A DNA stretch of 64,000 nucleotides, from positions 1 through 64,000 of the forward strand of contig NZ_JACIIV010000022.1 in the NCBI RefSeq assembly GCF_014205635.1. Direction: 5' to 3'. The position numbers and the translations under genes were made by a program. Position 1 is the stretch's first letter, and the number at the start of each line of letters is the position of its first letter. Below the pieces are notes generated by a model. That model did not search any database. It was not told the DNA's origin and saw only the letters and a list, made by a program, of their open reading frames with translations. Source of the DNA: Polymorphobacter multimanifer. GTDB lineage: Bacteria > Pseudomonadota > Alphaproteobacteria > Sphingomonadales > Sphingomonadaceae. Positions 1 through 8,543 of this stretch are shown piece by piece.

Positions 1-98
1 TCGCTCACCCATCATGAGACCGTCTCCGCTCGCCTCAAGCAGAGTGAATCACGCCATCAACCATCGATCAAGCAGGGTTTTTCAACAGAATCGGGTGG

Positions 99-356
99 TT
101 AGCGGACTTTCCGTTTTGGCTCTTTCCCTGCTGGTTTCCAGAGCAATGCCACGAACATTGTCATCATGGCCACGGCAGCACCGCTGAGCCAAAGCAGGTG
201 TTCTGGCGTGTCTAATCGAAGCGAGGCGAACATTAGCATGCCGCTCAAGACCGACAGCATGCCAGACAATCTATGCCGATAGGTCGTCAAGAACGGTGAG
301 GTGAAGGCCAAATTAAACCAAAGGAAAGATGGCGCAAGAAAGGCGATCCATTCCAA
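99..356 (-). CDS. small membrane protein, unknown function
   Basis: This 85-residue protein is not one I recognise. Three hydrophobic stretches are visible: residues about 3-20, about 32-45 around a repeated LSGM, and about 55-73. The C-terminus is short and strongly basic (KRKVR). This suggests a small inner-membrane protein with a cytoplasmic tail. It stands alone, 112 bases from the next gene, with no obvious operon partner; whatever lies to its left is mostly outside the window. The stop is TAA. It could be a spurious frame, but the regular hydrophobic pattern favours a real gene. No function is proposed. Confidence 0.5.
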   Translation of the reverse strand: MEWIAFLAPSFLWFNLAFTSPFLTTYRHRLSGMLSVLSGMLMFASLRLDTPEHLLWLSGAAVAMMTMFVALLWKPAGKEPKRKVR

Positions 357-468
357 GTCAATATACTCCGATCAGTGAAGAGCGTAGCACCTCGACCACG
401 GTCCGCAAGCGGGCGAAAGCGGTCGTCGCCATTTTATGGGCTCACGACCGAAGATCGGGAAGTAACCT

Positions 469-2094
469 TCAACCAAGCTTGCGGACGTGCTCCCACACCT
501 TGGAAATCACCACTGACCCTTCGCCCACGGCCGAGGCCACGCGCTTCACCGATCCGGCGCGCACATCGCCCACGGCAAAGATGCCGGGGCAGGAGGTGGC
601 ATAGGGGGAGGCGTCCTGTCCGCACTGCGCGCCCGTCAGCACAAAGCCATTGGCATCAAGGTCCACCAGCCCGGCAAGCCAGCCGGTGTTGGGAGCCGCC
701 CCCACCATCACGAACAGCGCGCGCGAGTCGATGTCGGTCGTCCTGCCGGTGCTGCGGTCTATGAGCGACACGCCCTCAAGCCGCTCTCCCCCCCGCAGCG
801 CGCCGACTTCGCTGGTATAATGAATGGTGATCGCCGGATCGGCCTCGAGCCGGCTCAGCAGATAGTCGGACATGCTTGCCGCCAGCGATGGCCCGCGCAC
901 GACCACGTGCACACAGGCCGCCGAACGGCAGAGATACATCGCCGCCTGGCCCGCACTGTTGCCGCCGCCGATGATCACCGCCTGCGTCCCCCGGCAGCGC
1001 CGCGCCTCGATCTCAGTGGCAGCATAATAGACACCCAGCCCCTCGAAATCCTCCAGCCGGTCGATCGGCAGCCGCCGATATTGCACCCCCGTCGCCACCA
1101 CCACCGCACAGGCTGAAACCTTCTGGCCATTGTCGAAGGTGGCGCAAAAGCTGCCGTCCTCCTGTCGCAGCAGCGATGCCACACGGTGGGGCATCGAAAA
1201 GCGCGTGCCGAACTTCATCGCCTGGATTTCGCCGCGCCACACCAGGTCCGCACCCGAAATGCCGGTGGGAAAGCCCATGTAATTCTCGATCCGGCTCGAT
1301 GTGCCCGCCTGGCCGCCGATGGCGATATCCTCGACCACCAGCGCCCGCAGCCCTTCCGCACCGGCATAGACCGCGGCGGCCACGCCCGCCGGCCCGCCAC
1401 CGACAATCAGCACGTCCACCCGCTCCTGCGCGTCGAAATCGAGGTTCAGCCCGAGCAGCCGCGCCACGGCATGGGGGGAGGGGTCCGTCACCACCATGTC
1501 GCGCCCGAAAATCACCGCCGGCGCATGCGCATCGATGTTGCACGAAATCGCCGTGGCATGGGCTTCCGGGCTGCCGGGCTCGAGGCTGCGATAGGGAATG
1601 CGGTTGCGGCTGGCGAAGGCCGCCACCCGCGCCACCGCCGGGCTGATGTCCTCGCCGATCAGCCGCAGGCTGCCATCCCCGGCTTCGAGCTGCCGGCGGC
1701 GACGTGCCGCGAACACCCCGATGATGATGTCCGACATCTCCGGAATTTGCGCCATCAGCGTCAGCATCGCCGTCCGCTCGACTTCGATGACCCGGCAATC
1801 GACCGCGGCGCGCATCGGCAGCGTCCAGGCGCCACCACTCAGGAACGCGATTTCGCCCATATATTGCCCCGGCCCCAGCGTGCTCGGCAGCGCCCGCTCG
1901 CCGGTAAAGGCATCGACGACTTCGATCTCGCCTTCTTCCAGATAGACAAAGCGGTCCATCGCCTCGCCCTGCCGCGCGATCACCGTGCCCTGTGGGTAAA
2001 GCCGGCTCTGTCCGGCGCTGCGCAGCGCCTCGATATGGGAAGCTGCCAGCGGTGTCCGCTGCATCTGGCGAAGGTCGAAGCCGATGGTTTCCAT
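469..2094 (-). CDS. cyclic nucleotide-binding domain / thioredoxin reductase-like flavoprotein
   Basis: The 541-residue protein has three parts. Residues about 10-130 form a cNMP-binding (Crp-like) domain with the PQGTVIARQGE start and a GEIAFLSGG phosphate-binding-cassette-like segment. Residues about 140-215 resemble a thioredoxin-fold linker without a CxxC pair. Residues about 225-541 are a thioredoxin reductase-like FAD/NADPH module with the FAD-binding GGGPAG (232-237), the NADPH-binding GGGNSAG (376-382) and the second FAD motif GIFAVGD (504-510). The redox CxxC that normally precedes the NADPH loop is absent; the equivalent stretch reads YYAATEIE. It is therefore unlikely to reduce thioredoxin in the classical way and may be a cyclic-nucleotide-regulated NADPH oxidoreductase. 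The gene stands alone on its strand, followed after 112 bases by a small membrane protein. The domain assignment is strong; substrate and ligand are unknown. Confidence 0.9.
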   Translation of the reverse strand: METIGFDLRQMQRTPLAASHIEALRSAGQSRLYPQGTVIARQGEAMDRFVYLEEGEIEVVDAFTGERALPSTLGPGQYMGEIAFLSGGAWTLPMRAAVDCRVIEVERTAMLTLMAQIPEMSDIIIGVFAARRRRQLEAGDGSLRLIGEDISPAVARVAAFASRNRIPYRSLEPGSPEAHATAISCNIDAHAPAVIFGRDMVVTDPSPHAVARLLGLNLDFDAQERVDVLIVGGGPAGVAAAVYAGAEGLRALVVEDIAIGGQAGTSSRIENYMGFPTGISGADLVWRGEIQAMKFGTRFSMPHRVASLLRQEDGSFCATFDNGQKVSACAVVVATGVQYRRLPIDRLEDFEGLGVYYAATEIEARRCRGTQAVIIGGGNSAGQAAMYLCRSAACVHVVVRGPSLAASMSDYLLSRLEADPAITIHYTSEVGALRGGERLEGVSLIDRSTGRTTDIDSRALFVMVGAAPNTGWLAGLVDLDANGFVLTGAQCGQDASPYATSCPGIFAVGDVRAGSVKRVASAVGEGSVVISKVWEHVRKLG

Positions 2095-2147
2095 CGCGTC
2101 AGATTATGGCATATCCTGATACCGCTGCCAGCCCCGCTTTCGCCAGC

Positions 2148-3224
2148 TCAGGCACCGATCTTGCGCGCTTGTGCCAGCGCCAGGTCGGCCAGGTTTTCCA
2201 CACCCTCGGCCATCTTCCGCGCATGCGCCGAGGTGGCCGTCCCGCGCACCACGCGGCCGCGGATGCCGTGCACGATCCCCGCCAACCGGAACAGATTATA
2301 GGCGACATAGAAATCGAGATTGTCGATTCCGGCCCGCCCGGTGCGCGCGCAATAGGCCGCCACATATTCGGCCTCCGTCGGCACCCCCAGCGCATCGAGG
2401 TCGCGCCCGAGCAGCCCGGTCGTCGTCTCGGGCGGCATCCGGTAGATCATCAGATGATAGGCGAAATCGGCGAGCGGATGGCCCAGCGTGGAAAGCTCCC
2501 AGTCGAGCACCGCCAGCACTTTCGGCTCGGTCTTGTGGAAGATCATGTTGTCACAGCGATAATCGCCGTGCACCACGCTCACCTCCTCGCCCGGCGGAAT
2601 ATTCGCCGGCAGCCATTCGACCAGCCGGTCCATCGCCGCCACCCGGCCCGCATCGGCGTCCTCCATATATTGCCGGCTCCAGCGCCCGATCTGGCGGCTG
2701 AAATAATTGCCCGGCTTGCCATAGTCGGCGAGCCCGGCCTTCTCGACATCGATCATGTGGAGCTGCGCCAGCGTCGCGTTCATCGCGTCGAAATAGGCCG
2801 CCCGCTGCTCGCGCGGCACATCGGGAAAGCTCGTATCCCAGAAGATGCGCCCGTCGACACAGTCCATCACATAGAACCAGGTGCCGATCACGCTCTCGTC
2901 GGTGCAAAGCCCGAACGTCCGCGCCACCGGAAAACCTTGCGCATGAAGTGCTGTGATCACCCGATATTCGCGGTCCACGGCATGCGCCGAGGCGAGCAGC
3001 TGCCCCGGCGGCTTGCGGCGCAGAACATAATTCTGTCCCGGCGTCAGCAGCTTGTAGGTGGGGTTGGACTGGCCGCCCTTGAACTGCTCCACCGTCAGCG
3101 GCCCGGCAAAACCTTCCACATTGGCCGTCATCCAGCCATGCAACCGGGCAAGGTCGATCTCCTGTCCCGCGCGCACTGCAGAGGTGCCGGAAAATTGCGT
3201 CTGGCGGTCAACGGTCTCGGTCAT
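2148..3224 (-). CDS. APH-like phosphotransferase family protein (acyl-CoA dehydrogenase-associated type)
   Basis: The 358-residue protein has an aminoglycoside phosphotransferase/choline kinase fold. Visible landmarks are the nucleotide-loop region GQNYVLRRKPPGQLL, the catalytic loop VVHGDYRCDN and the metal-binding LDWE segment followed by LGHPLADFAYH. This sequence style matches the family linked to acyl-CoA dehydrogenases (ACAD10/ACAD11-like), which phosphorylate small hydroxylated substrates such as 4-hydroxyacyl-CoA rather than antibiotics. No acyl-CoA dehydrogenase lies beside it here, so the substrate is inferred only from family membership. The start is the ATG of MTETVDRQTQF. The next gene, purD, is on the same strand and only 40 bases from its stop. 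Confidence 0.88.
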   Translation of the reverse strand: MTETVDRQTQFSGTSAVRAGQEIDLARLHGWMTANVEGFAGPLTVEQFKGGQSNPTYKLLTPGQNYVLRRKPPGQLLASAHAVDREYRVITALHAQGFPVARTFGLCTDESVIGTWFYVMDCVDGRIFWDTSFPDVPREQRAAYFDAMNATLAQLHMIDVEKAGLADYGKPGNYFSRQIGRWSRQYMEDADAGRVAAMDRLVEWLPANIPPGEEVSVVHGDYRCDNMIFHKTEPKVLAVLDWELSTLGHPLADFAYHLMIYRMPPETTTGLLGRDLDALGVPTEAEYVAAYCARTGRAGIDNLDFYVAYNLFRLAGIVHGIRGRVVRGTATSAHARKMAEGVENLADLALAQARKIGA

Positions 3225-3264
3225 GCCGCAACCCTAGAGCGCAGATCCCGCGCTGTCGCCTATG

Positions 3265-4509
3265 CTATTTGCCGATATCGGTGCGGAAGAAGCCGCCCGG
3301 CCAGTCGATCTTCGCCACTGCGGCATAGGCGCGCTCGCGCGCGGTGTTGGCGTCGCCGCCCTTGGCGCTTACGGCCAGCACCCGGCCGCCGGTGGCGATC
3401 AGAGTGCCATCGGCGCCCAGCCGCGTGCCGGCATGGAACACCACCGCCCCGGTTGCTTCCGCCGCCTCCACGCCCTCGATCGGTGTGCCGGTGCGCGGCG
3501 CCTCGGGATAGCCCTTGCTCGCCAGCACCACCGTTACCGCCGTATCGGCAGACCAGCGCGCCGGCACCTCGGCCAGCCGCCCTTGCGCGCACGCCAGCAG
3601 CAGCTCGCCCAGGTCGCAATCGAGCCGCAGCATCATCGCCTGCGTTTCAGGATCGCCGAAGCGGACATTGTATTCGATGAGCATCGGCCCGGCGCGCGTC
3701 AGCATCAGCCCGGCATAAAGCATCCCCTCGAACGGCGTGCCCGCCTCGCGCATCGCCGCCAGCGTCGGCTCGATGATCGCCTTCACCGCCCGGTCGCGCA
3801 GCGCATCGGGCAGGTCAGGGGCAGGGGTGATCGCGCCCATGCCGCCGGTATTGCCGCCCTCGTCGCCATCGAACGCCCGCTTGTGGTCGCGCGCCGTGGC
3901 CCAAACCTGCATCGATTTGCCATCGGAAAGCACGAACAGGCTCGCCTCGGTGCCCTCCATGAACTGCTCGACAACCACCGGCCCCTGGATCAGCGCCAGC
4001 GCCGCCAGCCCCTCCTCGTTCGAATCGGCAACGGTCACCCCCTTGCCCATCGCCAGCCCATCGGCCTTCACGACCACCGGAAGCGGATGCACCGCCACAT
4101 AATGATGCGCCTCGGTCGCCGACGCGAACCGCCGATACGCCGCCGTCGGTATCCCGGCGCGCGTGCACAGATCCTTGGTGAAGCCCTTCGAGCCCTCCAG
4201 CCGCGCTGCCGCCTGGCTCGGCCCCACCACCGGAATTCCGGCGGCGCGCAGCGCATCGGAAACGCCGTGCACCAGCGGCCCCTCAGGCCCGATCACCACC
4301 AGCCCGAAGCCGCCCTCACGCGCGAACGCCACCACATCGGCCGGCTCCTCGATCGCCAGCTCCTCGGCACGCTCGGCCACCTGTCCGATCCCTGCATTGC
4401 CCGGCGCACACACGAGGCGCCGCACCCGCGCACTCTGCTTCAGCTTCCAGCACAGCGCATGCTCGCGCCCACCACTGCCCAACACCAGAACATCAAGATC
4501 ACCAGCCAT
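3265..4509 (-). CDS. purD: phosphoribosylamine--glycine ligase
   Basis: PurD catalyses the ATP-dependent joining of glycine to 5-phosphoribosylamine, the second step of purine synthesis in the cytoplasm. The 414-residue product begins MAGDLDVLVLGSGGREHAL, the typical N-terminal nucleotide-fold motif. It continues with the ATP-grasp region (VVVKADGLAMGKGV, then NTGGMGAITPAP) and the closing FGDPETQAMM and VLASKGYPE motifs. An in-frame ATG lies 28 codons further upstream, but family alignment puts the start at MAGDL, leaving 104 bases to the divergent xseA gene. Length fits the family. The gene lies 40 bases beyond the stop-to-start junction of the phosphotransferase gene on the same strand. 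Confidence 0.97.
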   Translation of the reverse strand: MAGDLDVLVLGSGGREHALCWKLKQSARVRRLVCAPGNAGIGQVAERAEELAIEEPADVVAFAREGGFGLVVIGPEGPLVHGVSDALRAAGIPVVGPSQAAARLEGSKGFTKDLCTRAGIPTAAYRRFASATEAHHYVAVHPLPVVVKADGLAMGKGVTVADSNEEGLAALALIQGPVVVEQFMEGTEASLFVLSDGKSMQVWATARDHKRAFDGDEGGNTGGMGAITPAPDLPDALRDRAVKAIIEPTLAAMREAGTPFEGMLYAGLMLTRAGPMLIEYNVRFGDPETQAMMLRLDCDLGELLLACAQGRLAEVPARWSADTAVTVVLASKGYPEAPRTGTPIEGVEAAEATGAVVFHAGTRLGADGTLIATGGRVLAVSAKGGDANTARERAYAAVAKIDWPGGFFRTDIGK

Positions 4510-4613
4510 GCCCGACCCTACCGCGCCGTGTTGCAACACGAAAGGGTGCAAAGCCCCCGCCCCGGCATACCCGGGCCTTTTTCTTGCGCGCAAACTCCCC
4601 TATTCAGACGCAA

Positions 4614-5963
4614 ATGGAGAACACCCCCGAATATTCGGTCAGCGAGCTTGCCGGCGCCCTCAAGCGCACCGTGGAGACGACCTTCGGCCTCGTCCGCGTC
4701 CGCGGCGAGCTCTCGGGCTTCAAGCGCGTCGGCTCCGGCCATTGCTACGGCGCCCTCAAGGATGCCGATGCGCTGGTCGATCTCGTCATGTTCCGCGGTG
4801 CCGCCGCCACGCTGAGTTTCCGCCCCGAAGACGGGCTGGAAGTCATCGTCACCGGCAAGCTCACCACCTATCCCGGCCGCTCCAAATACCAGATCATCGT
4901 CGATCGCATGGCCCCCGCCGGCGTCGGCGCGCTGCTCGCGCAGATCGAGGCCCGCCGCGTGAAGCTGGCGGCCGAAGGGCTTTTCGATCCAGCGCGCAAG
5001 CGCCCGCTCCCCCACATCCCGCGCGTCATCGGCATCATCACCTCGCCCACCGGTGCGGTCATCCGCGATATCCTCCACCGCCTTGCCGATCGCTTCCCCC
5101 GCCACGTCCTCGTCTGGCCCGTCGCCGTGCAGGGTGAAGCCGCCGCGTCCCAGGTCGCCGCCGCCATCCGCGGCTTCAACGCGCTCGCCCCCGGCGGTCT
5201 CATTCCCCGCCCCGATCTCATCATCGTCGCCCGCGGCGGCGGCTCGATCGAAGATCTCGGCGCGTTCAACGAAGAGATCGTCGTCCGCGCCGCAGCCGCC
5301 AGCGCCATCCCGCTCATCAGCGCCGTCGGCCACGAAACCGACACCACCCTCATCGATTACGCCTCCGATTGGCGCGCCCCCACCCCCACCGCTGCCGCCG
5401 AGCGCGCCGTCCCCGTCCGCGCCGATCTCGTCGCCCAGGTCGCCACCCTCGCCGCCCGGCTGGAGCAGGCCATGGCACGCGGCCTCGCCCAGCGCAGCGA
5501 ACGCGCCCGCGCCATCGCCGCACGCCTCCCCGTCCCCCGCCGCCTCATGGAACTCCCCGCCCAGCGCCTCGACGATCTCGCCGGCCGCCTGCCGCGCGGC
5601 CTCGCCATCGCCCGCAGCCGCGCCGCCGCCCGCCTCGCCACCAGTGCCGGCGCGCTCCGCCCCGCCCTGCTCGCCAGCCGCACCCGCCGCAGCGCCGACG
5701 CGCTCGCCCGCACCAATCTCCGGCCCCGCCTCCTCACCGCGCGCGCCGAAACCGCCGCCCAGCGTCTCGCCGCCGCCGGCCGCCTCCTCGTTTCGCTCGG
5801 CCCCGAGTCGGTCCTGTCGCGCGGCTATGCGCTGGTCCTCGACAACAACGGCCAGCTCATCGGCCGGGTCGCCGCTGCCCGCAGCCAGCCCGCCCTCACC
5901 CTCCGCTTCGCCGACGGGGACCTGCCCGTACAACCCGCCTCATCACAACCAAGGCTCCTGTAG
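4614..5963 (+). CDS. xseA: exodeoxyribonuclease VII large subunit
   Basis: XseA is the large subunit of exonuclease VII, which degrades single-stranded DNA together with several copies of XseB. The 449-residue product shows the N-terminal OB-fold (EYSVSELAGALKRTVE, then GELSGFKRVGSGHCYGALKD), the catalytic core with GVITSPTGA-like IGIITSPTGAVIRD, the IVARGGGSIEDL and SAVGHETDTTLIDYASD motifs, and a long alanine/arginine-rich coiled-coil region at about 260-390. The chosen ATG gives MENTPEYSVSEL; an in-frame start ten codons upstream lacks family support. The stop TAG is followed with no gap by the next ATG. No xseB is present in the window. Confidence 0.97.
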   Translation: MENTPEYSVSELAGALKRTVETTFGLVRVRGELSGFKRVGSGHCYGALKDADALVDLVMFRGAAATLSFRPEDGLEVIVTGKLTTYPGRSKYQIIVDRMAPAGVGALLAQIEARRVKLAAEGLFDPARKRPLPHIPRVIGIITSPTGAVIRDILHRLADRFPRHVLVWPVAVQGEAAASQVAAAIRGFNALAPGGLIPRPDLIIVARGGGSIEDLGAFNEEIVVRAAAASAIPLISAVGHETDTTLIDYASDWRAPTPTAAAERAVPVRADLVAQVATLAARLEQAMARGLAQRSERARAIAARLPVPRRLMELPAQRLDDLAGRLPRGLAIARSRAAARLATSAGALRPALLASRTRRSADALARTNLRPRLLTARAETAAQRLAAAGRLLVSLGPESVLSRGYALVLDNNGQLIGRVAAARSQPALTLRFADGDLPVQPASSQPRLL

Positions 5964-6179
5964 ATGCTCTTCTCCTCCGGCCGCCTCGCCAAACTCAAAT
6001 ATCTCTCCGGCTCCTACGAAGTCGTCACCCGCGGTGATCATGTCGTCTGCGCCGTCACCGGCCAGCCCATCCCGCTCGACCGGCTCCGCTACTGGAGTTC
6101 CGAGCTGCAGGAGGCCTATCTGAGCGCCGACATCGCCTCCAACCGCTACGCCGCCGTCCGCGCCGAAGGCCGCATCTAG
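5964..6179 (+). CDS. DUF2093 domain-containing protein
   Basis: This 71-residue protein matches the small alphaproteobacterial DUF2093 family. Diagnostic segments are AKLKYLSGSYEVVTRGDHV, the CAVTGQPIPLDRLRYWS block and YLSADIASNRY. Family members are often encoded next to xseA, as here, but their biochemical role is unknown. The single cysteine in VCAVTG is the only obvious candidate functional residue. The ATG directly abuts the xseA stop, and its own TAG directly abuts the GTG of the following oxygenase gene. Translation must therefore be coupled to the upstream cistron, because there is no room for a separate leader. Confidence 0.93.
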   Translation: MLFSSGRLAKLKYLSGSYEVVTRGDHVVCAVTGQPIPLDRLRYWSSELQEAYLSADIASNRYAAVRAEGRI

Positions 6180-6908
6180 GTGACCCGCACGCTCTTCGCG
6201 CTCAACCCCGGCCTCGATCGCCCCGCCATCGCCGCCGCACTCCGCGCCCACGGTCGCGTCCAGGTCCGCCAGTTCCTCCACCCCGATGCCGCCGAATCGA
6301 TCCACGAGGTCCTCTCGCGCGGCACCGATTGGGGCCTCGCCTGGGCCGCGACCGGCAAGAGCGGCGCCCACATCCGCGGCCCGGAGCTCCGCGCCATGAC
6401 GCCCGACGCCCGCGCCCGCTTCGGCCTCGAAGCCGGCCAGTCGGCATCGAAGGGCGATTTCGGCTTTCTCTACGCGCAATATCCCATGGTCGAAGCCTAT
6501 GTGCAGGGCTGGAACCCCGGCCACCCGCTCGATCTGCTCCTCGAGCACCTCAACGCCGAACCCATGCTCGGCTTCGCCCGCGACGTGTCCGGCATCGCCG
6601 AAATCATCAAGGCCGATGCCCAGGCCACCCTCTATGCCCCCGGCCATTTCCTCACCGTCCACGACGATACCGTCGTCGAGGAGGGCCGCCGCCTCGCCTA
6701 TGTCCTCAGCCTCGCCAGGGATTGGCGGCCCGATTGGGGCGGCCACCTCAACTTCATCGATGACGATGGGGACACGATCGAAGGCTTCATCCCCCGCTTC
6801 AACGCGCTCAACCTGTTCACCGTGCCGATGCGCCACAATGTCGGCGCTGTGCCCCCCTTCGCCCCCGTCGGCCGCTTCAGCATCACCGGCTGGTTCCGCG
6901 ACAAGTGA
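6180..6908 (+). CDS. 2OG-Fe(II) oxygenase, prolyl-hydroxylase-like (paralogue 1)
   Basis: The 242-residue protein is a 2-oxoglutarate and Fe(II)-dependent oxygenase of the double-stranded beta-helix fold. The iron triad is readable as H161-x-D163 in FLTVHDD and H219 in VPMRHNV; R232 in GRFSITGW is the expected 2-oxoglutarate-binding arginine. GTG is used as start immediately after the DUF2093 stop. The C-terminal half is closest in style to prolyl-4-hydroxylase-like proteins (YAPGHFLTVHDD...RRLAYVLSL...WGGHLNF). It overlaps the downstream paralogue by four bases (GTGA). The substrate is unknown; a protein or peptide side chain is plausible for this family but is inference. Confidence 0.9.
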   Translation: MTRTLFALNPGLDRPAIAAALRAHGRVQVRQFLHPDAAESIHEVLSRGTDWGLAWAATGKSGAHIRGPELRAMTPDARARFGLEAGQSASKGDFGFLYAQYPMVEAYVQGWNPGHPLDLLLEHLNAEPMLGFARDVSGIAEIIKADAQATLYAPGHFLTVHDDTVVEEGRRLAYVLSLARDWRPDWGGHLNFIDDDGDTIEGFIPRFNALNLFTVPMRHNVGAVPPFAPVGRFSITGWFRDK

Positions 6909-7621
6909 GTCCCCTTGCCTTCCATCCCGGCCTCGATGTCGAGGCCGCCGCACGCATGTTCGCCGCCACCGGCCATGTCCGGCTGCGCCCCGTCCTCACC
7001 GAAGCCGCCGCCCAGTCGCTCCACCTCGAAGCCCGTGGCCGGCATGATTGGAAGCAGGTTCTCAACAGCGGCAGCAAGGTCTTCGAACTCGATCGCCCCA
7101 CCCGCGCATCGATGACCCCCGAGCAGGTGGCCGCCCTCGATACCGCCGTCATCGCCGGGGCCCGCGCCGGCTTCCAGTATCGCTACGAGACGCTGCGCCT
7201 CCCCGATGGCAACGCGCCCTCACCCGCCACCGACAGCCTGCTCGCCCGCCTGCCGCACTGGCTCAGCGCCCCCGAACAGCGCGCCATCCTGCAAACCATC
7301 ACCGGCCACCCCGATATCGCCTTCGCCGATGGCCAGGCCACCGCCTATTCGCCGGGAGATTTCCTCACCGGCCATGATGATGCTGTCGCCGGCAAAAACC
7401 GCCGCGCGGCGTATGTCCTCGGCCTCACCCCCGTCTGGCGCGTCGAATGGGGCGGCCTGCTGCTCTTCCACGATGGTGCAGCGTTGCGCGGTGTGTCACC
7501 CGAATACAACAGTCTCGACCTGTTCGCCGTGCCCCAGCTCCACAGCGTCAGCCAGGTCACCGCCGCCGCCGCCTATCGCCGCTATGCCATCACCGGGTGG
7601 TTGCGCGCCGGAGGCGGCTGA
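6905..7621 (+). CDS. 2OG-Fe(II) oxygenase, prolyl-hydroxylase-like (paralogue 2)
   Basis: This 238-residue protein is a tandem paralogue of the preceding gene. It shares the opening FHPGLDVEAAARMFAATGHV and the layout YSPGDFLTGHDDA...RRAAYVLGL...WGGLLLF. The iron ligands appear intact: H157-x-D159 and H213 in PQLHSVS, with R226 in RRYAITGW as the likely 2-oxoglutarate ligand. The GTG start overlaps the TGA stop of paralogue 1, so the two are translationally coupled. Sequence outside the active-site motifs has diverged strongly, which suggests two different substrates or a heterodimer rather than a recent duplication. It ends the xseA-DUF2093-oxygenase cluster, 137 bases before the stop of a convergent gene. 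Confidence 0.9.
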   Translation: MSPLAFHPGLDVEAAARMFAATGHVRLRPVLTEAAAQSLHLEARGRHDWKQVLNSGSKVFELDRPTRASMTPEQVAALDTAVIAGARAGFQYRYETLRLPDGNAPSPATDSLLARLPHWLSAPEQRAILQTITGHPDIAFADGQATAYSPGDFLTGHDDAVAGKNRRAAYVLGLTPVWRVEWGGLLLFHDGAALRGVSPEYNSLDLFAVPQLHSVSQVTAAAAYRRYAITGWLRAGGG

Positions 7622-7758
7622 GAGCAAGCACAGCTTGCGATCAGACTCGCCACATGCACGGCCGGGCGGGCAGCGCGTGCCCTGGCGCCCCCAAACCGCT
7701 TCGACGACAAGGACGCTGCTTTGCCGCGGCCCACTATCATCAGCCTGGCTTCAGCCCC

Positions 7759-8319
7759 TCAATTCACCCGCCGCACGCGCACCGCCACCTGCCCGTCCAC
7801 ATTGCCGAAATAGCTCCCTCCGGCGGCCTTGCGAATGGCGATCGCCATCCCCGGCTTCGGCTCGCGCACGATCATCCGCGCGTCGGTCTGCGTCCAGCGG
7901 CTGCCATCCTCCAACGAAAACCGCCAGTTGCGGTCCGGTCCCTTGCGCGCTTCGGTGATCTTCGCCTCGATCGCGTCCACCCGCACCTTCTCGTCATCGT
8001 CGCGCCCGAACAGGCTCAGGCTCGGCAGCGTCAGCCCGAAAAGCCCGCGCCGCGCCTCCTTCACCGCCTCGCGGTCCGCCACCACCACATTGCGTTCGCG
8101 CACCGCCACATCGAAGGCCGCCGCCTCGCGGTCGAAGCACGCCAGCCGCGCCGCAGCCTCGGTCAGGCTGCGGCATTGCAGCAGGCCGCGGATCGCCCGC
8201 GGCGGCGCTTCGGTGCTGCTTTCGGTGGCAGTCTGCTGGCCGGCCTGCACCGGCGCCGCCGCCAGCACGCCCAGCAGCACAAGGCTCGAAAGGCTCCACA
8301 AGCTCTTCGAATGACGCAT
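7759..8319 (-). CDS. secreted protein of unknown function
   Basis: The 186-residue protein carries a clear Sec signal peptide (SLVLLGVLAAAPVQA, cleavage after about residue 26). After it comes CRSLTEAAARLACFDREA, a two-cysteine pattern seen in many small exported proteobacterial proteins, where the pair probably forms a disulfide. The C-terminal half (WRFSLEDGSRWTQTDAR, then GMAIAIRKAAGGSYFGNV) looks like a small beta-rich domain ending in basic RVRRVN. I cannot name a function. It is convergent with the oxygenase cluster and divergent from the TonB receptor, from which it is separated by 224 bases, so the two may share a control region. Confidence 0.75.
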   Translation of the reverse strand: MRHSKSLWSLSSLVLLGVLAAAPVQAGQQTATESSTEAPPRAIRGLLQCRSLTEAAARLACFDREAAAFDVAVRERNVVVADREAVKEARRGLFGLTLPSLSLFGRDDDEKVRVDAIEAKITEARKGPDRNWRFSLEDGSRWTQTDARMIVREPKPGMAIAIRKAAGGSYFGNVDGQVAVRVRRVN

Positions 8320-8504
8320 GACTCAGTCCTTTTTCAACAGTCTTGCAACGCCAATACACTGTGGCATTTCGGTTACAACTCCGATTTAAAGCCACGCTGT
8401 GCTCTTTCAGTTGCTTTACAGCAGCCATGGCTTTCCTGCATTCCGCATTCACGCTGGAGAAAGGTAGCTGTCAGGGCTGCTGAAGATCCGGGGGAAACCT
8501 TGCC

Positions 8505-8523
8505 AGGCGATGTCCTATCGCCT
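8505..8523 (+). promoter_or_regulatory. leader hairpin just upstream of the TonB receptor start
   Basis: A perfect 7-bp inverted repeat (AGGCGAT / ATCGCCT, 5-base loop) ends about 20 bases before the GTG start of the TonB receptor gene and just ahead of its TTGGGGAA ribosome-binding region. It could modulate initiation or be incidental. The rest of the 224-base divergent intergenic region holds no promoter or operator that I can assign. Confidence 0.3.
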
Positions 8524-8543
8524 CTTCAGATTGGGGAACAATA

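Noticed and set aside
375-764. Arginine/proline-rich frames opposite the cNMP-flavoprotein.
   Set aside because: Typical antisense frames of high-GC DNA with no start context or family similarity.
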